Source: Branchiostoma floridae (lineage: Eukaryota > Chordata > Leptocardii > Amphioxiformes > Branchiostomatidae). Taken from it: 64,000 nt of DNA. The position numbers were made by a program, and so were the translations under genes. A model generated the notes under the pieces. It made no database searches. It was not told the DNA's origin and saw nothing but the letters and a program-made list of their open reading frames with translations. The stretch is from NCBI RefSeq assembly GCF_000003815.2, contig NC_049987.1, forward strand, positions 62,001 through 126,000, written 5' to 3'. Below, one piece after another: positions 37,201-51,100 of the stretch (positions within the stretch are counted from its first letter, which is position 1; each line of letters opens with the position of its first letter).

Positions 37201-40200
37201 TTTCATCAATATGTATACGAGTTTTTTATGGTTGACGTACAAAATGTACATGTATGCTTGCAGCAACACTTGGTAACCACCTTTTTCACCAATGGCCATA
37301 ATCAGGGACTGGGAGATGATGATGAACCAAGATTTTAGAGTGAGGTCTTGGTCACTCTGCTTTAAATTTCTATCAACAATGTTTTGTTATTTTGTCTTTA
37401 GGCCACACCAAATTTATTTGTTGCTTCTCGGATTTTTTCAGAAAAAGAGTTTGGCTGGCAGGTCGAAAAAAAATTAAAACTAGAAAGGCAACATTTTCGC
37501 GAAAATGCAGTAAGTCTTTCCCGTTGCCTTTTGTCAATCTATTCACACACAATAGTCAAGAATTTCCGCATGTTACGAAGCATTCCTTCCCGATTCATAC
37601 ACGCTGTGAATTTTTGTCAATCCTGGCATAAATGTTACTCAAAACTACATGACTATAACGTTAAATGAAACTGTTCCTTAGAAGTTGATGTTTCAATATA
37701 TCTGAATCTTAGATCGCTAGTTTTACAAATTGTTTGATTTTTCACTGTCGGAACGGAAAAGTTCGCCATTACGAGACGACCCCTCCTTCCCTATACTGTA
37801 TGCACCAGCTAAATTCGTCAACCCCGTGCTGGTTTTTGTCAAAAGTAGATACATGAAACTGTTGCTTAGAATGTATGTTTTGATATATCCAAATGCAAGA
37901 ATGCTAACTGTACAAATTGTAAGAACATTTTACGATTAAAACTATCTTTCCGGGAAGGCATAATTATAATGTTTCAGCCTACGTTACAGTAACGTTCATA
38001 GGCTTGGTGGCTCGCAGTCACAGGAACGGGGACCGGACTGTGAAGGCCGCCACAGACCAAAAACATACTCCACTGTTCAATTGTTGTACATTCTAAATTC
38101 TGAATATTTACAGTTAATTATATATTTTTATAATGTATCGTATGCTATATAAGATATGAAGGCAAACATGGTAAAATTGATAAAAAGCGTACATTCACTA
38201 AATGAACCACAACCAGAGTGGGGACAGCAAACATTCTATGTTTTACCTCATCGACCGGAAACGCATGAAAAACCCTCTGGGGAAAGACTTTTAAAAATTT
38301 TTTAAAGGTCTGGGGTGAAGATATTTTGTTTAACCCCAACCCCCACCCCCACCCCAAGAAAAACAGCCTGAAGAGTTTAATGTCACATTTTATGCTTTGA
38401 ATCCCTTCCTTTGAATTGATATTAATGTTCTGAATAAAGGACATTTTTTTATTATGTGTATGTGGCTCTGATCAAGAATGGGTTCTAAGTGTGTGAGCAA
38501 AACATGTATTATTTTTCCTCACTGAAGGACTTATTTTGAAAATGAAAAAAAAGATGGACAGGCGAATCCGAGAAGCAATAAATAAAATTGGTGTGGCCCT
38601 ATCCTTCTTGGATATTAGACAAATAAGGAAAAGCAGGATAGGAGTAAACAAGGCTGTGTAATGATCAGAGAGACTGCAGTATCTCGCATTCTGCCAGAGG
38701 TCTCCTTTGTGTCGTAATCAGCAATCAGGCTGCTGAGGGGATGTTGTACAATCATGTACATGTATTAATTATTCGTCAACATATCAAGTGCCTTGCATCA
38801 GCAGTGACATCACACAGAGCCTCCAAAGCACCACCTAATCACTGCTAGTTTAACATGGTGTGTCTGACGCATCTGTACCCAAAGCCTCTTTTTTCTTTAC
38901 CTTAAATGCATTTTAAGTAGTAATTCTCCACCCACCCCAGTTTTCCAAAGTCGCTCTTTTCAAAACTAGCAATCACTTGTATATGTTCAGCATCAATTTT
39001 ACCTCAGAGAATGACAGATTTATGTAATTTGCTAATAAGGGTATTTGTCTCAATTTTTTAACGAGGTTTGAAGCTCCCACTGAGTGAATTGCTGCTGTTG
39101 AGTGGCAAACCAATTTGTTTGCCCAATCCCTGTTTTCCCTGGGTCACTGGCAACGAAAATCCCTGCCTGGCGGGTTCCTGCCCCTAATTTTCTCCCAATA
39201 ATGGCTAAACCTAGCGAAAAGACAGTTTTCTGGAGGTTTCAATCATGACGGTGGCCTTTAGAAATGAGGTTGTGGCGAGGTGTAGGGAGGTGTAGGGAGG
39301 TGGGAGGCCCAGCGTTCTGTCGGACATGACAGTCTCGTTACCCATGATGGATCACTCCAGAGAGCCTGGACAGGGAGCGCCAGATTTTCTGGGAACCACT
39401 GCTTGTAATTTACTTTAAATCCCTCTTAGTGCTATCAGAGATTTGGGGGTCAGGACTGAGGCTGACATCTGTGGAACAGTAAGCCACTAGCAGACCTGTG
39501 CAGGCTGTAGAATCCTCCGTCGCTGCTTACAATGCAATCACCAACTCTATACAACAAATTTGAACCTCATCTGTGGGTGCTGAATGCCCTTTAATTTCAT
39601 ACAGATTATTTCCATATGTATGGAGTAGTCATTTCCAAGACTGTGATCCCTGGTTGGTGTGACCCAAGGTGAATTAATACCTCACCCCTTATAATCCTAA
39701 GGTTTGTTTGAGTACAGACAGAAAATGGAAGTAAGCATGCAAGGGAGAAAACTTTACCACAAATTCAAATAAAGTTTTACAATAAAAAAATTTATGGAGC
39801 TTACCTTGAAAATCAGTGCTGGAATTGACTTTGTGCCCGTAGTGTAGATTTAAACCTCCAACTGTCACTAGTGCTTTGTGATGTTTTCTGTCATTGGTCG
39901 GGTGGATTGGATGATTTTCCTTTAATTCAATCAATAGTAATTTGGGCCATGGATTACTGTTTGAACAAGGAATGATCTGTGCTCTCTATTAAAGGGGCAT
40001 TCCACTCCACACGGGAGTGTTGTTTTCCGATAGATATTAATTTTAGGAAGTAATAAATGCATACTACTTCACATTTTACGATAAAGTACCCAGTTGCTCC
40101 ACGTGCTTCAAAAGCATTCAGTCTTCTACGAAACTCCCCAAGTACCCTCTAATTGAATTAATCCTATGGCTGAATTTAAGCAAAACTTTTAGGTAAGGTT

Positions 40201-43200
40201 ACGAAACTAATTTCAGGATCGCTAAGAAATCTCGTCTTGTAATGTGTTCTTTGCTATCTTATGAGCAGTTTACCTTCTCGGTGTGCTTAGCGATCCTTAT
40301 TTATTACGAAAATATGCACGATAAACAAAGTGTCTATGCTGCATGGGTTTAGTGAGTGTCATATTGTTTTACAAAACAAACATTGCGCAACTCATCCCAA
40401 GGTAAATTCCACAAAATTCGGCTGATTATGTATTCATTGACACATTATCTATTGGAAAACACCACCCCCTTTAAAATAAGATCACACACAGTGAGCTGTT
40501 CATAACGATTTGGCAAATAAGTACTCCTTTGATAGGAACATGTAGGCTAGAATGACCCACCAAAACAATGCAGGTTTACAAAATTCTATTGATAAGAAGT
40601 ACTCCTCAAGCATATATACTATGATGCCAGGTTTTAATATGCTGACTTGCTTTTTAAGTTTCGACTAGCTATATCATTTTTTAACAAGTGTAATAAACAA
40701 ATCAAGCATGACAGTGTATGTTTACTTTGTATGTAGATGTAAAAGTGCAATGTACTTCCTCCCAAGACTCCAGATTAATTTTACATGTTCACTTTTGGTG
40801 TATAGCACTAATTTAGCAGCTACTTGAAGAAAACATTATAGAAACATAATTCACGCTTCTAGATCTACCACTTATCCCAGAGGAATTGCCCCAGGCTCTT
40901 GTACAAATGTATCAAATGAGGAGGAAATGGTTTTGCATGTGCCAGAAGAAAACATGCCATAAGTTCATTTTTTTTTTCTTCTTTTTTTCGGAACTTCCTG
41001 TTTTGATATCTCAAGTTCTGGACATACTGTGGTCATAATATTTGAGCGGTAGATAGCTCTTGGGACTGAGAGTAAGTGGCATAGGTGTGGGCCCCCTAGC
41101 GGCTTGTTTTGGAACTGCAGGGACCGGTTAATTGTTAGACTTTGAATGATGATAATCAAGAAAGGGTAAATGGATCGTCATGGTTTTTGTTATATAGATA
41201 GCTTAAGTGATGCATCATATAGTTGAATCTTAAATGCCAGTTTGAGTCAAATCTGCATAATCAATGAGGACATTGTCTAAACCTGCTCTGTTGCATTATA
41301 GGACTATTGCAACATGTGGCATTTGTAAATGAGAAAGAGAAGAATCAATATTGATAGATAAATATTTTGCAAACATTAAGGCCTAACTTGTGAAGACATC
41401 AATGAGAAAGTGCTATAATCCAATTGTCGTAAACGATGGCAATTCCTTACTTGAGGCATTTGAAAGTTTTATACAGGTTATACAAGTTTCATAAATCATT
41501 ATATGTTCATAATGAGGACCTCATTTGCATACAATATCAGAAAATGCGCTGTGTAGTTGTAGAAGGTCAGTTGGATAACGTAGATTTGGCCATGAGTAAA
41601 GTTGCCAACTTGATAAAACTAATGCCACACTAGTATCACTTTTACTACAAAAATGCAATTCTTGAATTAAGGGTTAATGACCTGCCCCGAGGTGTATATG
41701 GTGTGATAAACGCCATAAGTTCATTCTATAAGATGTTTGGGATGGTTTTGTTGAAGGTTTTGTTGATGCCTTCAAGCAATTTGATCCTCCAAAGGTGTTT
41801 TTTTTCTTCATTAGGCCACAGCAAGTCAAATTTATGGATGACATCCTTTGCAGTCTCCAAATCTAATGCATGCGGGCCAAAGAACAATGTGGGCCAAAAA
41901 ACACAAGATGCCTACAGTGTACATTTTCAAATTTGGGTACCATAAGCCTTGTAATATTAGTCCTTTTCCTGTATCAATAATACTTCAGACTTTACCAGCT
42001 TTATGACTCCTCTGGTTCTAGACAAACATAGAAGTCATGATGAGGATGTAAGGGTCAATGGGCCAGATGCAGACATGTTGGAAGAATCATAGAAAGGGTC
42101 TGCCTAAATACCACAAACGACCACAAACAACCACAAACAACTCTAATATGCAGTGTATATGGGGCAATGACCTTGTGTGACGCTCTGGAGACATTCTTTA
42201 TACATTTATGAATTAAAAATGTGTCCTACGTATTCACCAGTTACATGTATTTCGAGTTAGTCCGGATTGGAGATTTCTTAGCCACCATGTTGGATCGAGC
42301 TTGCTTGCATTTGAGGCTGAAAAACACCTAGTATACAAGTTTTATAAGTTGACAATGATAGAATTGCGGTATGCTATTATCTAGGAACCAACAGTTTCCA
42401 TAGTTTTATCGCCCTGTCGTCTATGGCGCCGTGGAAGGTATCAAGAACTTCCCCATGCAGACTCCTAGCACGGGCAATCCAACATGGCGGCCAAGAATTG
42501 CTTTGTTCTTGAAACCGTCGATTGGCGATTTTTATCAGGGAATACGACGGGAAAGGAAAATATGCCGGGAGAGGAATATATACCGGGGTACTTGTACCAG
42601 CACGTTTCTTTTGCATGTCGTCCGCTCGTAATGTTTACCATATCGACGATATATTCTCTGTAATTTGGATCATTTGGGTTTCGTTTCGTTCTTTTTGTTC
42701 ATTCGATGTTCATATTCGATGTTTGGGACTGTCAATATCATCAGTTATAACTGACGCGGCGGAAATTACAGACGGTGATTGAACAAATGTTCGTTCGTGG
42801 TGTAACGACAACAGCTGACATCGTGGACCAACCAACTGTTTCTGGTATTCCTGACAAATTTGGTTCTACTTTGAGTATCATAATTATCACATATCTATGG
42901 TAAATTTATGGCAGCATCTGATGCCTTGGTCCAATGGAGAAATGTAACAGTATGGTTGTTGATAAATAATAAACACAATGTCACACACCACTGAAAACAA
43001 CACAACTGACATACAATAACTACGTCACAAAGTGTGTTACCTACGGTCATTTGTTGTTGTTGTTAGAAAAATAGAATTCGAACAATTGAATGTTGGTAGC
43101 GACGAATCACTGTGATCTCCGGTCCCTGCATATTGGCTGCTAGTACCGCAGAATATGTGGCCTGTACCAAGCTGTCCCACAATTATCATACACATAAGAA

Positions 43201-46200
43201 ATAAAACTTGACAAAACATTTAATACCACTATGAGTATGGGTCTTCAGATGTTTCAGTCACACTGTTTGTCAAGTAGAAAACAGGCCAGAGAAAAGCACA
43301 AACAGGGCCGAGGCTGTTTTCCATGGAGTGTTCCATGAAGGTGGCAGATGCAGAGCAAACACTCCAAAGATTTGTTACACTCTAACATATGATTCAGACG
43401 TGAGTCTATTTTGTACAGTCAAATTTATAGAGGTATGTCGAAGATATCTCCTAAACAGAATTTTGCATGTAGAAAACATTACACACCCTGTTACTAATAG
43501 GTTGTGTTTCGGCAATCAGTGAATGTCTACATGCCATTGGGTGTATTCTGATTTTTTTCCACAGATTCTTCACCTGATTTTCTTAGGAGAAAAAGGTTCT
43601 TATACCATCTTTTACGTGTACATTTCATGTTTAAGTTGGATAGCCATAAATCGTTGAGCTAAACAAAGCTTCCACCTTACTCAGAAATAGAGCTGGTCAG
43701 CCTCACAGCAGGGTGAGACCATTAGTACACTGTACTGCCACCACGTTGTCAGCAGAAACACACACCTCCTGCCCATTAGGGACCTTGGCTGGCTATAAAT
43801 CAAAGGTACGGAATTGGCTCTAGCACTGCTCATCTGGCCTACACTAATTGACCTTGTCTAACCTTTGACCCATGGCAACCCCTCGCTGAGATTTCTTCCC
43901 ACCACTGGGTAGCGACAGGCACTTTTATCATGGCCCATCTGAGGTGCCCGCCACTTCTATCATTCCTGACTTGAAGGGAGAAATTGCCATTTCTTGTACC
44001 AAGTAGTCCCTGTACGTGCTTTGCCGGTCGTTTGGACCGCCACTCGTTAAATTGGCCATGAGGGGGGATTTGTAATGAGCACGGTACATTGAGCAGTGTT
44101 GCCCCCTTGCATCGGGGAAGGATAAACAAGACGATAGATCTTCCTTACCTTTTAACAGTTCCCATGTGGTAGGACCAGCCCCAGATCAACCGGGCTGGGG
44201 CAAGTAGAAATTGGAAAGCCCCCCAATTTATTATGGTTGTTAGCGATCTGATCTGCTTCCTTCTGCAATTTTCACATGATTTAGGCTGTCAGTTTCTCCA
44301 ACTATTTCAATTCCCCATATTGCCACTGGTATAAGATATGGAGGCAGTTTTATCCTGTAGGGATCAGTGTAGGTTGGCACGGTTCCAACTCACCACCTGA
44401 TTGGGAATCAATTGGCCAATGGATTGGAAAAGACTTGATGGATACAGCCAGGCTGGCAAACCTGCCCTAATAGTTTTTATTAGCTGAAACGACTTGTTCC
44501 TCTGAAATTATATGATCATCTAGTGTTCTAATCAAGCACAGTGTGCACATTTGTGTCATCAGTGGGGCTAGCTGCTATAGGCTGTCACACACATCTATCC
44601 TGCTCCAACCAATCCTTAGGCATCCTTCAGCCAGGATCAGCCAATTTCCGCTGCAACAAATTTGTTAGATTTCAGTGATCTAGTGGGAGTTTTTTTTACC
44701 CCACATTTAATTGTTGCTCCCTGAGTAAGCATTCTGCAGTCATAACGGGAGGTGCCCCAACACGGTACGTTTTTTCTTGCGCTCAAACTCATGGCGCTCC
44801 ATCGCTAGTTGCCTGAGAGTGGTCAAATTTTGATGACTGAATTTTTTACTCATAGATTTGAACAACATACTTGAATAAGAAATGCATTCATGTGGTTCAT
44901 GAACCTTTCGCGCTGCGTGTTACAAGCGGCAAACACTGAGAGACAATTTCGTGTATGTAACCTTCCAATTTTGTGCTACGCGGGACAGTGTGCCTAACTC
45001 GGTACGCTTTTTTTTATATTTTGCTCTCTTCAGAAGTAAGTGGTAAATCTAAGTACACAGAAAAAAATTAATAGTATGATATTTTAGCTTTCTTTTGACA
45101 GTAAAATCGTGACTGTATGTACTTCTTGTCTCACATGAGGAAGGCTGTACCTAGAACAATCCAGCTGATGTTTTACGGGCAACGGGCTGAATGCACTGAT
45201 TGTGAATGCCCGACTAAAAAAACCATTTTGAAAAAACGACACCGCCAACATCAACAAAACTCTGTCTGATTATATGAAAATATCATCTACATCTCTCTGT
45301 CAAGTCTTATTTTCATAGACAGCACGAATCATTTGTTACAGTCAAATAAATCTTTGGAGCGTTCTCTAGTCTGCCACCTTCACGGCCACACTCCCTTGGG
45401 AGTACAATGGTGGCAATGTTTATGTCGCTTCCTTTTGGTTAATTTTCTACTCAACAAACATTTGAAGACCCATATTCATAGTGTTTTATGGAGCTTTATT
45501 TATGTGTATCATGGCAGTTGTGTGACTGCTTGGATGAGTTCGTATAGTTAGCAACACGAGCCGCCAATACGCAGAGGCCGGTGACCGCAGTGATTCAGCA
45601 CTGTCAACATTACTGTTAGAATTCTGCTCTAAAAAAACATGAAGTAAATAATTTATGTTAAAGTATACTTGGAATGCAAATTAAAGCTGTGTGCATGGAC
45701 TTGGTTTATTTACCTTTGTAATCAGCATAGTCAGTGGCAACAAACACGGTGTACTTATGGATAATAAGATCAGCAAAAAATCCGTACCGTCTTACGACGG
45801 GGACCGTCTTAGGGCAGCCCCCGTTACCTGCCTGAGCATGGGACCAGTAAGAAAACATCAGCATTGTTCATGACCTCTTTGCATTACCTGTGTCCAAGTT
45901 CACTGCTGTAATGAATTAACCCGTGACTGCTTAGGGGTAAAATAGGGTAGGGGATGATTATTGATACTGGTGCTGCTCTGCTACCCATTGAACCTTGCTG
46001 GGGTACCACCCAGTATAAATCCATTCCTTCCCAAACTGTCAATTGAACCCGACAACCCCTATTTCAATATTTTGACACTGGTGGCAGCTTGAAGGATTCC
46101 GGGCGGGTAGGTCTGTTCCAACACATACCGGTCCACTGCCTCCTTTCCCCTCTGTTATCCTATGACATTTTAATAGCACCCTGCCCTCTCCACCCCTTGT

Positions 46201-48121
46201 CCCGTGCTGCCATTTTCCCAGAGATTGCTCTCCATTTGGATGGGACAGAATGACCCCTGTCAGAGGCTCGGGAGTATCATTCAGTGAATTTTCCATCCCA
46301 TGGCAATGACTAATAAAGGAGACCAATTTCTGTCACTTCTCCTTGAGCCCGACAATGGGTGTTCTATCAGCGAGGGCACGCCTTTCTGAGAGGAGCACGG
46401 GTCAATCCGATAGACAAGAGCTGAGGGTGTCATCTCGATTTACTTGCAATTCTTCGGATATTGAAAGTGATTTATGACACATTAATGTTGGATTGATTGG
46501 AGGATGAGATTGGCTCTATGTAGGGGAAAGGCCATGTTTCCCAGAAGAACATGGATAACTCAAGGTAGAGCTCCAGGAGTATCTATCCTTTAAATTTGTA
46601 AAGTACGGTAGAAGCAAAGACAATGGTTCTTTGTGTCTCATGGATATTTACCCTGCATGCCAGTCTCCTTCAGTCTTGCTCATGTGGCCAGCTCTCGTCC
46701 GCTGGAAAGGTGCAGACAGGAACAAAAATTGAAAACAAAAGTCAGGACAGCAGACATTTTATATATATATATATATATACTTAAGTTCCACGAAACACAT
46801 ACCTTTGCCAAATAATCAAGGCTTGTTATGGATAGTGTCTTTATTTGGGACTCTAAGGTCTCACTCAGCTTGTTGAGTTATGCTGATGACATACATACAA
46901 AATATAATGTACACAACCACACTGCAGCCACTCCACCAATTCACAAACGAAAACATACAATAAACATTTTGGAGATGGTAAAAATTCCTTTCATTTACCA
47001 AGTTGAACGTATTATTACAGTTTGTTCTCATTAATCAATCAAATGACGTAGTTATTTGCATAATTGATATTTATCGATATAATCTTCTCTTTCTCAGTGA
47101 CAGATGACACATCAGGGCTCGAAATGCTACCTGCATATGCGCGTTAGTGCAGGTAAAATTGGAGCTGTGCAGGTATTTTTGGTGTCTACCTGCACCTAAC
47201 CTGCACTGGTCCATGTACTGGGTTTTATACATAAATGTCCTATGATGTAGGACTGGTGTATATGGATTGTTACCTCCATGAAAAAATGGAGGTATAGTTT
47301 TTGGTGTGTCTGTGTGTCTGTGTGTGTGTCTGTGTGTCCGCATATTTGTGGACATCATAACTTGAGAACCTCTCGATGGACTACGATGATATTTGGTATA
47401 CGGGTAGGCGTTGGGAAGACTTAATGTTAAGGTCAATTTTGGGCCCCCTGGTGTGTGACCTTGGTACTGCAGCAGAACTTCAATTTTTTGTATCTTTTTA
47501 TCTGGACATGCTATGGTCTTGATTTCTTGGTGGCAGATAGCTTTTGATGTAAGGAAGAAGTGGTGTATGTTTGGGCCCTCTAGCAGCTTGCTCTGGAACT
47601 GCAGGAGCATTTTTGTCAAAATCTTCCAAGAAGCATAACGGAACATAGGAATGATGGATTTCCATGATATTTGGTATGCAGGTACTTGTGGCGGAGATGT
47701 ACATAATGAAATCAAAATTATGCAAATTTTAATGAGGAAATTTTGTAAATTAATTTGAAAGTGTCCTAATTTTTCTTAGTACGTGTAGTAAATGATAGGT
47801 CTGTCAACACTGTGACCTGTGTACGTTAGTAAAAGGTGTACATAAGCAAGCATAAATTATGCTAATGTGAAAGTCATTTGCATAATCAGAATATTTCATG
47901 GAGGTATGAGGTCTCTGAAGTCTTGTTATTAGCTGCATTGGCTGTTATCGCCTATAAAGGATAAAAGAAAAAATAGCATTATGGTTCCTGAGCAATTTTA
48001 GTATGATCCATACTTCCTTAATTCAGGTAAGGTAAAATTATTTTTCAGTGCAGGTAAACTTTGTCTGGTGCAGGTAATTATCTCCATTAAAAAAAGGAGA
48101 TATAGTTTTGGGTGTGTCTGT

Positions 48122-48194
<73 letters not shown>

Positions 48195-51100
48195 TTTGTT
48201 TGTGTTTCCGGATATTTGTAGTCAGCATAACTCAAGAACCTCTGGATGGATTGCTATGACATTTGGTATGTGCGTAGATGTTGGGAAGACGAAGGTCAAG
48301 GTCAATTTTGTGCCCCCTGGTATGTGACCTTGGTACTGCAGCAGAAATTCCGTTTTTTGTATCTTTTTACCTGATTTAATGGAGATAGTTAAACCCTTCC
48401 CGCGCCAAGAGCGGTGCCCATCTCTGACGCATAGGGCGGTGCTCATCTCTATTTCATTAGCCCTGGGCCACACACTATGCAGTCACTACAGCAGGGGGCT
48501 AGTCCACTGGTTGTGGTGTGTGTTCAACTTCCATACTCTTTCCCGAATGCTGAGTGCTAAGCAGAGAAAGCAGCATGTACCATTTTTATAGTCTTTGGTA
48601 TGACTCGGCCGGGATCGAATTCACAACCTTCCGAATTCAAGGCGAACACTCTACCCACTAGGCCATTGCACCGGCCTGGCAATGAAGATATGAGGTCTCC
48701 AAACTCTTGTTTCATCAAATTCACTTAAGTTCATGAAAACCAGTCTTGTTTTCCAATTTAGCCCAACTACTACATTTATATAATGCCAGCTGTATCATGT
48801 TGACCTATGGATCTACAGTGTAGATCTAGATCTAAAGGGGACAGGGAGTAAATCGTGTAAGTTTGGGCCCCCTAGCAGCTTGTTATCTCCATGAAAAATA
48901 CTTTTGGGTGTGTGTCTGTGTGTGTGTGTGTGTGTGTGTTTCCAGATATTTGTGTGTGTTTGTGTTTGTGTTTCCGGATATTTGTGGTCAGCAACTGAAC
49001 TGAACTGAACTGATAACTCAAGAACCTCTGGATGGATTGCCATGATATTTGGTTTGTAGGTAGGTGTTGGGAAGACAAAGGTCAAGGTCAATTTTGGGCC
49101 CCGTGGTATGTGACATTGGTACTGCAGCAGAAATTCCGTTTTTGTATCTTTTGACCTGGATGTGCTATGGTCTTGTTACCTCCATGAAAAATGGAGGTAT
49201 AGTTTTGAGTGTGTCTGTGTGTGTGTCTGTGTGTGTCTGTGTGTTTGTGTTTCCGGATATTTGTGGACATCATAACTTGAGAACCTCTTGATGGACTAAG
49301 ATGATATTTGGTATGTAGGTAGGGGTTGGGAAGACGAAGGTCAAGGTCAATTTTGGGGTGTGTGAACTTGGTACTGCAGCAGAACTTTAATTTTTTAAAT
49401 CTTTTTACCTGGACTTGCTATGGTCTTGATTTCTTGGTGGCTGATAGCTTTTGATGTAAGGAAGAAGCGGTGTATGTTTGGGCCCCCTAGCAGCTTGCTC
49501 TGGAACTGCAGGAGCATTTTTGTCAAAATCTTCCAAGGAGCATAATGGAACATAGAAATGATGAATTTCCATGATATTTGGTATGCAGGTACATGTGGCA
49601 GAGATGTACATAATGAAGTGCAACTTATGCAAATTTGGACTTAATTTGGATACTTAATGAGGAAAATCTATATTTACAGTGTTTTGCAATATAGGACTCA
49701 AATACATGTTACATATGTAGTTTGTGGCAGGCGGAAGTTAGGCAGATACTAGTTATACAAATAAGTCTCTAAGTTGCATAATTAATTTGAAAGTGTCTTT
49801 CTTCTTTATTTAAGTTAGTACAGTCAAACCTGCCCGAGCGACCACCTCTTCTCAGCGACCACCTGGCCATTTCGACCGCTTTTTCTCGGTCCCGATTTTT
49901 TTTCCCATTGACGTAAGCATTAAGCAACCTTTTCTCAACGACCACCTGGCCAACGCGACCGGCCCAAATTGGGACCCATAACGACCGCATCATTTTCAAA
50001 ATTGAGGTTTTTATTGATTTTTAATGATAACTAGCGCGATTTTGTGCCGAAATCGGCCAGTTTGCGTCGGATTTTGGCTGCCATTGGATGGCGGCGGTCA
50101 ATGGGTTGGTCAATGGGGGCAGTCTACTGTAATAGGAAATTTCGTTGTAAGAAAATTCGAACTTAGCTGTAACAGAAGTTGTATGTTTTTTAAATCTATA
50201 TCATTATAAAGTGAACGAGTGCTAAATAACGTATATAGCCTCATGTAGCTCATACCTTTTTAAGAAAGATTTGTGTGTGTGCTTTTGTCCAACTGAACTG
50301 TACATTCACCTGTGAGTAAGAACGCTATCGGGACGTACCGGGCATCGAATTCGAAAGGTGCACCGTAGTTATCTCAGATAAACAGAGTTAAATTTACAAT
50401 TTACAGTATGCGTGTTGTATTTGACACTAAAGACCTCGCTTCTTTGCGTGCGTGCAGTGTGCTTGCTATTTGCAACGGAAACCATTTATACTTTGCATTT
50501 GTTTTGAGTCGATACTCTTCTCAGCGACCACCTGTCCAAATCGACCGTTTTTTGTCGGTCCCCCGGGTGGTCGTCTTGGGCAGGTTTGACTGTACGTGTA
50601 ATAAATGATTGGGCTGTCAACCCTGTGTACGTTAGTGAAAGGTGTACATAAGCAAGCATAAATTATGCAAATGTAAAAGTCATTTGCATAATCAGAATAT
50701 TTCATGGAGGTATGAGGTCTCCGAACTCTTGTTTGGAACTGCAGTGGGCCTTATAGTTTGTCACTACTGAGAAGGATAACTCCAGAGGGGATTGATAGAT
50801 ATTCTTTGTTTTTGGTAGGTAGGTACCTTGGATGATAATCAACATAATGAGATGCAAATTATGCAAATCACTATCTATTTTGAATAATTACTTAGAAAAA
50901 CTTCTGTAACGGCTGCGTCATACTGCACAAGCATGCAGTGTTAGTACATGTGATTCACAGCTGGTGTCTTTAGATCTACATGTAGGTCTATAGGTCAACA
51001 TGATACAGCTGGCATAACAGCTATCTTAAAAATCATAAACCTGGCACTTCTAGAAGATTAAAGCGCAAAGTTTGAAGCTCACTTGCAGTACCAAATCAGT

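Noticed and set aside
42470-42500. YY1-like AACATGGCGGC as a promoter
   Set aside because: A single word without other promoter signs or an associated exon.
47071-47715. 214-codon open frame on the - strand
   Set aside because: Reads through the non-coding (TG)-type repeat; low-complexity His/Thr runs come from (TG)n, and the same blocks are broken in sister copies.
48112-48235. Cys-Val / Thr-His repeat proteins
   Set aside because: Translations of a (TG)n microsatellite.
48600-48678. Second tRNA-like sequence on the - strand
   Set aside because: It is part of a SINE with flanking direct repeats, and the cloverleaf is imperfect.
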